NCBI RefSeq assembly: GCF_018613315.1
Contig: NZ_JAGGQL010000019.1
Span: forward strand, 1 to 64,000
From: Bacillus sp. ISL-37
GTDB taxonomy: Bacteria > Bacillota > Bacilli > Bacillales > Cytobacillaceae
Length of the DNA stretch: 64,000 nucleotides
Direction: 5' to 3'
How positions within the stretch are numbered: position 1 is the first letter of the stretch; each line of letters opens with the position of its first letter. Positions 57,276 through 64,000 of this stretch are shown here, piece by piece. The notes beneath the pieces are model-generated. The model ran no database searches, was not told the origin of the DNA, and saw only the letters and a list, made by a program, of their open reading frames with translations. The translations under genes were made by a program, and so were the position numbers.

Positions 57276-58121
57276 TTAGAGTGGGCGGTTTGCGGCTGCA
57301 AGTTCATTTCCAAGCAGTTGGCCAAGCCTTTTTGATTGGGCTGTGGCTTCTTTTATGCAGGACACGAAAGCAGTTTGGACGCCATGCTGCTCAAGAATGC
57401 TGATGCCTGCTTCAGTCGTCCCGCCCGGGCTGGTCACCTCAAAGCGGAGCTGGGCAGGCTCCTTATCCGACTTCGACAGCATTTCCGCTGCACCCAGGAG
57501 CGTCTGGATAATCAGCTGTTTCGCGGTTTGCTTTTCAAGACCGATTTCAGCGGCGCTTTTCTCCATCGCTTCGACAAGGTAATAAATATAGGCTGGTCCG
57601 CTTCCTGATAGGCCTGTGACTGCGTCAAGCTGATATTCTTCAACGTTTGTTGTCAGGCCGATCGTGTTAAAAAGCTCCTGCACTAGCGTTTTTTGCGCTT
57701 CATTCACCAGGTAGTTGACTGCCAGGGCAGTTGCTGATTTGCCAATCGCAGCCGAGGTATTTGGCATTGCCCTTGCCACTGCCAGCGATTTTCCTGCTGC
57801 TGACTCAATTGTCTCAATCGAAACCCCAGCGAGGACGGAAATGACAAGCGTTCCTTCAGGTAAATAAGATTTGATCTCCTCGATCGCAGATGCTGCATCT
57901 TTTGGTTTCATCGCCAGGACAACTGCATCCGCGTCTTTAAAAAGCATTCCTGAATCATATGTCGTATTGATTCCATATCTCTGTTCCAGAGATTTCAATC
58001 TGGCAGTATCCTGTTTATTTGTCACCCAAATTTGCTCTCCCGGAAGAAGCCCGCTTGCCTCTATACCGGAAATCATCGCTTCTGCCATTGACCCTGCGCC
58101 AACAAAAACAAGCTTCTTCAT
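57276..58121 (-). CDS. proC: Pyrroline-5-carboxylate reductase
   Basis: ProC (ProI type) makes proline from pyrroline-5-carboxylate with NADPH. The 281-residue protein has the N-terminal LVFVGAGSMAEAMI (4-17), the VLAMKPKD segment, the ARAMPNTSAAIGKSATAL segment and the C-terminal signature DAVTGLSGSGPAYIYYLVEAM...GGTTEAGI. The start at 58121 behind GGAGGCGA is chosen; a longer in-frame start at 58184 runs into the T-box terminator. Expression is controlled by the T-box leader upstream. Confidence 0.96.
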   Translation of the reverse strand: MKKLVFVGAGSMAEAMISGIEASGLLPGEQIWVTNKQDTARLKSLEQRYGINTTYDSGMLFKDADAVVLAMKPKDAASAIEEIKSYLPEGTLVISVLAGVSIETIESAAGKSLAVARAMPNTSAAIGKSATALAVNYLVNEAQKTLVQELFNTIGLTTNVEEYQLDAVTGLSGSGPAYIYYLVEAMEKSAAEIGLEKQTAKQLIIQTLLGAAEMLSKSDKEPAQLRFEVTSPGGTTEAGISILEQHGVQTAFVSCIKEATAQSKRLGQLLGNELAAANRPL

Positions 58122-58181
58122 CAAGATCGCCTCCATAATATTTGTTTTGCGTAATTTGTTACGAGATTGACAACAGAAAAA

Positions 58182-58441
58182 CAAAAAGGCCCTTCATCCA
58201 TAAAAGGACGAAAGGCCATGCTTCCGTGGTACCACCTTCATTCACTTCTTCAGCCAGTGCCAAAAAAGTGCAGCTCAACATCCGTTAACGCCGGTATACG
58301 TCCAGGTTTGCCTGGCAGCTCGCAAGGTAGGGTTCAACATGAAGAGGGTGGCGGAGCCTTTCAGCCGGTGGACTCCACTCTCTAACACCATTCCTGTCTA
58401 CTCGCCTTGCTCAAATGCTTTTAAAAAGTTTACGAAATTTT
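58182..58441 (-). promoter_or_regulatory. T-box leader (proline) of proC
   Basis: On the minus strand the conserved T-box core GGTGGTACCACGG is present (58224-58236). It is followed by a terminator stem AAGGCCTTTCGTCC/GGATGAAGGGCCTT with T5 (58182-58218). Stem I closes with GCAAGG/CCTTGC, and just before its 3' side lies AACCCTA, where CCC or CCU, both proline codons, fits the specifier position. Uncharged proline tRNA would stabilise the antiterminator. Confidence 0.92.
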
Positions 58442-58448
58442 AATAGTG

Positions 58449-58478
58449 ATTATGCAAGAAAGACAACCCTTATGTCAA
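58449..58478 (-). promoter_or_regulatory. SigA promoter of the proC T-box transcript
   Basis: Minus-strand TTGACA (58478-58473), 18 bp, CATAAT (58454-58449), placing the start near 58441, right at the T-box 5' end. Confidence 0.7.
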
Positions 58479-58500
58479 GAGGAAATTAATAAATTTTTAG

Positions 58501-58515
58501 TTTTTTCTGAAAATA
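58501..58515. promoter_or_regulatory. Candidate CodY box
   Basis: TTTTTTCTGAAAATA matches AATTTTCWGAAAATT at 12 of 15 positions including the central TTTTCTGAAAA. It lies about 22 bp upstream of the minus-strand -35 of proC. Confidence 0.35.
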
Positions 58516-58663
58516 TAAAGTGAAAATAATGACATTTGCCCGCTTTAAAGGTAAACTTAATTTTATATTGAAAAAATACCAGGGGCTATAAAGTTGAATG
58601 ATTTCTAGTACTAACAATCCGTTTATCTTATAGAAAAATAATGTTTTGGGGTGTATAGATTAT

Positions 58664-59629
58664 ATGGCTGAATGGAAAGATGGAATTGCCAAACTGACTT
58701 TGCCGACGCCTTTCCCGGTCGGTGATGTGAATGCCTATTTGATTAAAGGAGACAGCTTGACGCTTGTTGATGCCGGAACGAAAACAGAGGAGTCCTGGGA
58801 GTCGTTCAAAGCGCAGCTGGCTGATTTAAACCTGAAGCCGGAAGACATTGAGCAGGTGATCCTGACTCATGATCATCCTGATCACGTGGGAATGCTGGAC
58901 TACTTTTCACCAGGTCTTGACGTATATGGCCATCACCTGAATGAAAGGTGGATCAACAGAACTCCGGAATTCGAGAAGGAGCATAAAGAATTTTATGAGA
59001 AATTCTTTTTACAACTAGCAATACCAGAGCAATATTTTGTGCCATCGATGAAAGTAATGAAGAAGACATTAGTATTTTCTTGTAATCGCTCATTGACTGG
59101 TACTATTCTGGAAAATGTTATTCCGCCGGCACTGCCAGGGTGGAGAGTGATCGAGACACCGGGACATGCCCAGAGCCATATCGTGCTATTGCGTGAAAAA
59201 GACGGTACAATGATTGCCGGAGATACTATTCTTGCTGGGATCTCGCCCAATCCATTACTTGAGCCGCCGCTTCCAGGCGAAACTGACAGGCCGAAGCCAT
59301 TGGTTCAATATAACTCGTCACTTAAAAAACTGCAGCAGTACCCGGTTGGACTAGTATACACCGGACATGGAACGGAGATAACAGAATTGCAAAGCCTGAT
59401 TGAAAAAAGGCTTGCACGTCAGCATGATCGGGCCATGCAGGTAAGGGGAATGCTTGAGGGCAGGGAACTGACCGTATTTGAGGTTTGTAAAATGCTCTTC
59501 CCGACAGTCTATGAGCGTGAATTGAACTTAACCATCTCGGAAACAGTCGGACAACTGGATTATTTGTATTCCCTTGACGCAGTGTCGGTCAGGGAAGAAG
59601 GAACATCCTTCGTTTATACAGCAAAATGA
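58664..59629 (+). CDS. yqjP: Metallo-beta-lactamase-fold hydrolase (YqjP)
   Basis: This 321-residue protein has the dinuclear zinc motif THDHPDHVG (about 73-81), TPGHAQSH (about 166), GDTILAG (about 186) and a late histidine in YTGHGTEI (about 231). A C-terminal winged-helix-like tail of about 70 residues follows, as in LACTB2-like hydrolases. Substrate unknown. The start at 58664 gives MAEWKDGIAKL; an in-frame TTG at 58646 is rejected. It stops 11 bp before yqjQ, so they are an operon. Confidence 0.87.
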   Translation: MAEWKDGIAKLTLPTPFPVGDVNAYLIKGDSLTLVDAGTKTEESWESFKAQLADLNLKPEDIEQVILTHDHPDHVGMLDYFSPGLDVYGHHLNERWINRTPEFEKEHKEFYEKFFLQLAIPEQYFVPSMKVMKKTLVFSCNRSLTGTILENVIPPALPGWRVIETPGHAQSHIVLLREKDGTMIAGDTILAGISPNPLLEPPLPGETDRPKPLVQYNSSLKKLQQYPVGLVYTGHGTEITELQSLIEKRLARQHDRAMQVRGMLEGRELTVFEVCKMLFPTVYERELNLTISETVGQLDYLYSLDAVSVREEGTSFVYTAK

Positions 59630-59640
59630 GGTGAAAGGCG

Positions 59641-60432
59641 ATGCCATCCTTAAAAGGGAAAAATATTATTATTACCGGTGCCTCTGGGGGAATCGGAGTC
59701 GAGATTGCCAAGCTTTGTGCGGCACGCGGCGCGAACCTTGTCATTCTGGCCAGGAGTATCGATAAACTTGAGAGTTTAAAAAAAGAATTACAATCAAAGT
59801 ATGCCATCAATGTCCATGCTCAGCAGCTGGATGTGTCTGACCCTGAAGCAATCAAGCGGGTTTTCTCAGAAGTGCTTACTGACATCCGCTACGTTGATAT
59901 ATTGGTCAACAATGCTGGCTTTGGTATTTTTGATTATGCACATGAAGCGAAAATTGAAGATATCAAAACGATGTTCGATGTCAATGTCGTCGGCTTGATG
60001 GCATGCACCTCGATGGTACTGCCTGCTATGAAGCAGAGGAGAAGCGGCCACATCATCAACATTGCTTCCCAGGCTGGCAAGATTGCCACGCCGAAATCAA
60101 GTGTATATTCAGCGACAAAGCATGCGGTGCTTGGGTACACGAACAGCCTGCGGATGGAGGTTGCTGATGACAATATCCTAGTCACCTCAGTCAATCCCGG
60201 TCCAATCGCTACCAACTTTTTTGAGGTCGCAGATAAACAGGGAACCTACGTGAAAAATGTAAAACGTTTTATGCTGCAGCCTGAATACGTGGCAGAACAA
60301 GTAGTCAATCGCATGATGACGAGAACACGTGAAATCAATCTGCCTCGCTGGATGAGTCCAGGAAGCATTATCTATACACTGTTTCCTCGCACATTCGAAC
60401 TTTTTGGCAAAAGAGTTTTTAATCAGAAATAA
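59641..60432 (+). CDS. yqjQ: Short-chain dehydrogenase/reductase (YqjQ)
   Basis: This 263-residue classical SDR has the NAD(P) motif TGASGGIG (12-19), NNAG (about 90), the catalytic Ser (IASQAG region) and YSATK (about 156-160), then NPGPIATNF. It resembles DltE/YqjQ oxidoreductases of unknown substrate. It is cotranscribed with yqjP as in B. subtilis. Confidence 0.88.
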   Translation: MPSLKGKNIIITGASGGIGVEIAKLCAARGANLVILARSIDKLESLKKELQSKYAINVHAQQLDVSDPEAIKRVFSEVLTDIRYVDILVNNAGFGIFDYAHEAKIEDIKTMFDVNVVGLMACTSMVLPAMKQRRSGHIINIASQAGKIATPKSSVYSATKHAVLGYTNSLRMEVADDNILVTSVNPGPIATNFFEVADKQGTYVKNVKRFMLQPEYVAEQVVNRMMTRTREINLPRWMSPGSIIYTLFPRTFELFGKRVFNQK

Positions 60433-60497
60433 CTTTAGAATTAAATTCAATTTTTTTAGTTATCTACTCTAGAAACATCCTGAGAATACCTTCGTAG

Positions 60498-60527
60498 ACC
60501 GCCTTGTAAATTTTTGGCGGTTTTTTT
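60498..60527 (+). terminator. Terminator after yqjQ
   Basis: ACCGCC and GGCGGT pair around a 12-base loop, followed by T7. Confidence 0.8.
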
Positions 60528-60594
60528 CAATTTAGTAAAACTTTTTTCCAGCTTCAAGGTCTAATAGATAGATACAAAGTCAGGGGGAGACATT

Positions 60595-61116
60595 TTGGAG
60601 CTTCAAGAACTCGTACAGAGAGCTAAGAAAGGCGATGAAGCGGCTTTTTACGAATTGATGCAACTTCATAAAGTACGCCTATACCGGATTGCCCTCAGCT
60701 ATCTGAAAAATAGCGAGGATGCAGTCGAAGCGCTGCAGGAGGTCACCTACAGGGCGTTCCGTTCGATCCGGAAGGTGAAGGAGCCGCAGTATTTTACGAC
60801 TTGGCTGACAAGGATCCTGATAAACTACTGCAATGATGAATTAAAGAAGAGGAAGAAAATTCTCGTCAGCGATGATCTCATCAGCCTGATGGGAGCTGAG
60901 CACCAGTCCAGCTGGCTTGAGGTCGAGGAAGTCATTGGCAAGCTTGATTCCAAAACGAGGCAGGTCATCGAACTGAAATACGTGCATGATTTTAAAATCA
61001 AAGAAATTGCCGAGATACTTGAATGCCCTGAAGGTACCGTGAAGACTTGGCTAAACAAAGGGCTGAAAGAGCTTCGCGAACAGCTCGAAGATAAGGGGGG
61101 ATTGGGCTATGCTTAA
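60595..61116 (+). CDS. ECF-type RNA polymerase sigma factor
   Basis: This 173-residue sigma-70-family protein has region 2 (about 10-75, ELMQLHKVRLYRIALSYLKNSEDAVEALQEV in part) and region 4 (about 110-165, VIELKYVHDFKIKEIAEILECPEGTVKTWL in part), with no sigma-1 or sigma-3. It starts with TTG behind GGGGGAGA. It overlaps the DUF4179 gene by 8 bp, the standard sigma/anti-sigma arrangement. Regulon unknown; a weak AAAAC...GTCT pair upstream could be an autoregulated promoter. Confidence 0.9.
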   Translation: MELQELVQRAKKGDEAAFYELMQLHKVRLYRIALSYLKNSEDAVEALQEVTYRAFRSIRKVKEPQYFTTWLTRILINYCNDELKKRKKILVSDDLISLMGAEHQSSWLEVEEVIGKLDSKTRQVIELKYVHDFKIKEIAEILECPEGTVKTWLNKGLKELREQLEDKGGLGYA

Positions 61117-62458
61117 TGCCGACGAAAAAAAACTGACAAAGGCTCAGGCTGCACTTGAGAATATCGAAGTTCCTGAACTCCAGCTGGACCAGGCAATTGC
61201 TGCCGGGATCAGCAAAGGGAAAAGAAAGCGGAAGAAAAACCTTTTCTTCATAAAGACATTCGCATCAGCGGCAATCCTGATTTTTGCTTTTACCGCGTTG
61301 CTGAGGACCTCGGAGACATTTGCTTCGTTTGTCACCTCGATTCCGGGGATGGAGAAGATTGTGGAGCTGGTCCGGTATGATAAAGGGCTGACTGCAGCCG
61401 TTGAAAATGATTTCGCGCAGAAAATCGGAGTATCTGATGAACATGACGGAATCAAGATTACTCTGGACTCGGCGATTGTCGATGAACAAATGATGGTGCT
61501 GTTTTACAAGGTGGAAACTTCCGGGGAGCATAAAGAAGTTTCGATTGATAAATTTTGGCTGACAGATCACGAGGGAAAAGGTATCGAAGAAATAGCATTT
61601 TCTTATGACGGGTTGTCAATCAATCCTCAGGATAAAGATAGGCTGCTTCAAGCTACCTTTGAATTCTATGGCAATAACCGCCCTGAAAATCTTAAGCTGA
61701 GCATGGAGCTTAGTAAGGGCAGAACGGAAGATGGCGAGCCTATGCATAAGTTCGCTGACACATGGGTGCTTCCATTCTCGGTTGACAAGGATGCTTTCAA
61801 GGATAAAAAAGAAATCATTGATGTCAATGAAACAGTCGAAATTGAAGGGCAGAAGGTTACTGTAGAGAAAGTGTCGATTTATCCAACGAGAATTGGAGTG
61901 ACAGTCCATCTTGATAAGGAAAATTCTAAGCAAATCTTCGCTTTCAACGATTTGAGGCTCGTCGATAAAACTGGCGAAGAATGGGCCGCTATCAATAATG
62001 GAACTACTGCCCGCCATATGGATGAGTTTACAAAGGAATTTTTCCTGCAAAGTATCTTTTTCAAAAAACCAGAGGAGCTTTATCTCCGCTTCAATACTCT
62101 GCGTGCACTTGATAAAAATGAGCTGGAAATCATTGTCGATCCCAAGAAGATGGAAGTGCTGAAGGCTCCTAGTAATGGCGGCTTGCTGAAGATGGGCAGG
62201 GAGGAGAATCAGTTGCTGTTCGCTTTCGAAAGAAATTCAAAAGAAGGGCCTAACCATGTTTCATTTGACCAGGCTGTTGATCAGAATGGAAAAGAAATCG
62301 GTGATGGTTCATCAGCAATTAGATGGAGCGGCGAATCAGGATTGGTTGAAATCTTGATCCCCTATTTCGGGGAAGGTGCAGCACCCGGCCCGATTACCCT
62401 GAAGTTGAATGATTATCCCACAACAATCAAAGGCGAAGCAAATATCAGATTAAAATAA
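61109..62458 (+). CDS. DUF4179-domain membrane protein, probable anti-sigma factor
   Basis: This 449-residue protein has a cytosolic N-terminus of about 45 residues ending in the very basic KGKRKRKKN. One membrane helix (about 47-66) and a DUF4179 extracytoplasmic domain (about 68-150) follow, then a long soluble outer region. Topology and the 8-bp overlap with the ECF sigma gene indicate it holds that sigma factor at the membrane and releases it on an envelope signal. The signal and the protease pathway are unknown. Confidence 0.82.
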   Translation: MLNADEKKLTKAQAALENIEVPELQLDQAIAAGISKGKRKRKKNLFFIKTFASAAILIFAFTALLRTSETFASFVTSIPGMEKIVELVRYDKGLTAAVENDFAQKIGVSDEHDGIKITLDSAIVDEQMMVLFYKVETSGEHKEVSIDKFWLTDHEGKGIEEIAFSYDGLSINPQDKDRLLQATFEFYGNNRPENLKLSMELSKGRTEDGEPMHKFADTWVLPFSVDKDAFKDKKEIIDVNETVEIEGQKVTVEKVSIYPTRIGVTVHLDKENSKQIFAFNDLRLVDKTGEEWAAINNGTTARHMDEFTKEFFLQSIFFKKPEELYLRFNTLRALDKNELEIIVDPKKMEVLKAPSNGGLLKMGREENQLLFAFERNSKEGPNHVSFDQAVDQNGKEIGDGSSAIRWSGESGLVEILIPYFGEGAAPGPITLKLNDYPTTIKGEANIRLK

Positions 62459-62460
62459 TC

Positions 62461-62496
62461 AAAGGCTGTCCTGTTTTTAGCAGGGCAGCCTTTTCG
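62461..62496. terminator. Bidirectional terminator between the DUF4179 gene and yqzH
   Basis: AAAGGCTGTCCTG and CAGGGCAGCCTTT pair (one G-U) around TTTTTAG. Confidence 0.85.
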
Positions 62497-62509
62497 ATTT
62501 TGCGGTTTT

Positions 62510-62701
62510 TTATGTAGCTAAAAATTCATAAACCGCATCATTGATGATGTCGTACAAATCCGCCTCAGGCTCATCACTTTTCAGTTCCACAATCTTTTCA
62601 TATATCTCTTCGAACTCCGCCTCGCCGAATGGCAGTGAATCATCATGCCGGTACTGCACGAAGCATTTCTGGACCATTTTGCGAATGAGTTTTTTATCCA
62701 T
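62510..62701 (-). CDS. yqzH: YqzH-like small protein
   Basis: This 63-residue acidic, probably all-helical protein (MDKKLIRKMVQKCF..., DLYDIINDAVYEFLAT) resembles the Bacillus YqzH family of unknown function, found near yqjW. The start at 62701 follows GGAGAGGTG on the minus strand; an in-frame start at 62719 overlaps that site. It is divergent from the polymerase gene that ends the window. Confidence 0.75.
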   Translation of the reverse strand: MDKKLIRKMVQKCFVQYRHDDSLPFGEAEFEEIYEKIVELKSDEPEADLYDIINDAVYEFLAT

Positions 62702-62837
62702 AAAAAAGCACCTCTCCACTCTTGATTATACTTGGAATTCTTCTTGAAAACACCCATCCATAAAAATCTCCAGTCCTGGCATGACTCACCATTTACACCT
62801 TAATTAAGTCAGTCAACCGGAAAATTACCATTGTAAC

Positions 62838-62851
62838 CGAACGCATATTCG
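62838..62851. promoter_or_regulatory. LexA (SOS) box before the polymerase gene
   Basis: CGAACGCATATTCG matches the Bacillus LexA consensus CGAACRNRYGTTYG with one mismatch in the right half-site. It sits about 90 bp before the Y-family polymerase gene. Confidence 0.65.
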
Positions 62852-62930
62852 CTTAATATAGTGGGTATAATGAAACAGAACAGATGTTCTTATTATCAGT
62901 TGATACTCATGCGGAAAGGAGAAAGGAAAC

Positions 62931-64000
62931 ATGGTCGATTACAGCGAAATGCCGCAAAATAAAATTTTATGTGTGGATATGAAGAGCTTTTATGCAAGCT
63001 GTGCCGCCGTGATGCTTGGCCTTGATCCGCTTGACTGCTATCTGGCTGTCGTCGGGAACCTTGACCGCCCGGGAAGCGTCGTCCTCGCAGCCTCACCGCG
63101 TTTGAAAAAGGAGTTTGGCATCAAGACTGGATCACGAAAATTTGAAATTCCCGATGATCCGCGAATTGTTGTAGTTGATCCGCAAATGTCCACATACCTG
63201 CGAATTTCCACAGAAATTTCCCGCGTATTCAATCGCTATGTACCAAAGGAAGCAATCCATACCTACAGTGTCGACGAAAGCTTTATAAAGGTGGACGGAG
63301 CTTCGAAGCTTTGGGGTGACGCTGCTTCAATCGCTAAAAAAATCAAGGATGATATCGAGCGCGAGTTCCAGCTTCCCTGCGCGATTGGGATTGGGCCGAA
63401 TATGCTGATGTCGAAGCTCTGTCTAGACCTTGATGCAAAAAAGAAGGGCATTGCTGAATGGACTTATGACGATGTCCAGACGAAGCTATGGAACGTTTCA
63501 CCGCTGAGGGAAATGTGGGGAATCGGCCGACGCGTCGAGAAAACACTGAACAGCATGGGGATTTTTACCGTCGGCCAACTGGCCCGCTATGACCTTGAAA
63601 AACTGGAGAAAAAATTCGGCATTATGGGCAATCAGCTATACTGGCATGCATGGGGAATCGATTTTTCGGATATCGGTGCTCCGATCATGGAAGGGCAGGT
63701 CAGCTTTGGGAAAAGCCAGATTCTGCTTCGCGATTACAAAGAAGAAGAGGAAATCAAGCATGTCATCCTTGAAATGAGCGAGGAAGTCGCACGCAGGGCA
63801 AGAAGCCATGGGAAAGCAGGCCGGACCATCAGCTTCGGGATCGGCTACAGCCAGGATGAATTCGGCGGAGGCTTCCACCGCTCAAGGACAATTGAGGAGC
63901 CAACAAATATCACGATGGACCTGTATCGTGTCTGCCTCGAGCTTTTTGCCGAAAACTACACGGGAAAGACGGTGCGCAGCATCTCGATTTCACTCGGGAA
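62931..64000 (+). CDS. yqjW: Y-family DNA polymerase (YqjW/UvrX type), 3' end beyond window
   Basis: The first 356 residues are visible and the frame is open to the last base, so the gene is cut by the window. Palm motifs are ILCVDMKSFYASCAAV (about 12-27, catalytic Asp) and HTYSVDESFIKVDG (about 107-120, Asp-Glu). A steric-gate/finger region and a GIGRRVEKTLNSMGI helix-hairpin-helix follow. YqjW/PolY2 and UvrX are SOS-induced translesion polymerases, in keeping with the LexA box. The ATG follows AAAGGAGAAAGG. Confidence 0.93.
   Translation, partial: MVDYSEMPQNKILCVDMKSFYASCAAVMLGLDPLDCYLAVVGNLDRPGSVVLAASPRLKKEFGIKTGSRKFEIPDDPRIVVVDPQMSTYLRISTEISRVFNRYVPKEAIHTYSVDESFIKVDGASKLWGDAASIAKKIKDDIEREFQLPCAIGIGPNMLMSKLCLDLDAKKKGIAEWTYDDVQTKLWNVSPLREMWGIGRRVEKTLNSMGIFTVGQLARYDLEKLEKKFGIMGNQLYWHAWGIDFSDIGAPIMEGQVSFGKSQILLRDYKEEEEIKHVILEMSEEVARRARSHGKAGRTISFGIGYSQDEFGGGFHRSRTIEEPTNITMDLYRVCLELFAENYTGKTVRSISISLG

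Noticed and set aside
58140-58184. N-terminal extension of proC from 58184
   Set aside because: The added residues come from the T-box terminator region; the conserved MKKLVFVGAGSM start has its own ribosome-binding site.

Overview
The window is chromosomal DNA from a low-to-mid GC, spore-forming Bacillaceae. Gene order follows the Bacillus subtilis nusB-folD-xseA ... spo0A ... bkd ... yqjA-yqjQ-yqjW segment closely. spoIVB, spo0A with a SigH promoter, prli42, T-box control of proline synthesis and the BkdR/sigma-54 switch all fit. The genus cannot be fixed from this sequence; a Mesobacillus/Cytobacillus-like bacterium is a guess from gene content.

Layout: 0.5-9.8 kb is a same-strand housekeeping run (nusB, folD, xseA, xseB, ispA, dxs, a TlyA-type methyltransferase, argR, recN). 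It is followed by spoIVB and spo0A. After yycC, a glycerophosphodiester phosphodiesterase gene and a DUF2627 gene comes a catabolic block from 14.2 to 30.2 kb. There bkdR activates a sigma-54 operon (ptb-bcd-buk-lpdV-bkdAA-bkdAB-bkdB) that turns branched-chain amino acids into acyl-CoAs. mutA-mutB-meaB, with mce and a carboxyltransferase gene at 35.7-37.7 kb, would carry propionyl-CoA on to succinyl-CoA. Between these lie brxB, an amino-acid ABC transporter (artPQM), yqjA, an L,D-transpeptidase gene and prli42.

From 37.7 to 50.6 kb come a peptidase, cheW, a chemoreceptor, a Y-family polymerase, the pentose-phosphate genes gnd and zwf, an esterase, two small conserved proteins, rnz and a histidine phosphatase. 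Between rnz and namA the conserved order is interrupted by about 4.5 kb carrying a MITE, a small membrane protein, a cadC-cadA metal-resistance operon and a methyltransferase. The minus-strand run proC-glycosyltransferase-namA has a proline T-box leader. The window closes with yqjP, yqjQ, an ECF sigma factor with its DUF4179 partner, yqzH, and a second Y-family polymerase cut off by the window end behind a LexA-like box.

Three things deserve attention. (1) cadA has an in-frame TGA exactly where the first cysteine of its GFTCxxC metal-binding motif should be. The reading frame is intact on both sides, there is no good restart site, and a bacterial-SECIS-like hairpin with a G-initial loop begins 17 nt later. 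This is either a selenocysteine-containing cadmium/zinc ATPase or a very clean nonsense mutation. (2) Four unrelated-looking intergenic tandem arrays (1-301, 33445-33659, 38927-39222, 54571-54872) all have a 52-bp period, close to five helical turns, and all carry a TGTCC...GGACA-type inverted repeat. (3) Two copies of a roughly 180-bp MITE-like element lie in opposite orientation with terminal inverted repeats and target duplications. No tRNA, rRNA, CRISPR array, prophage or complete insertion sequence was seen.
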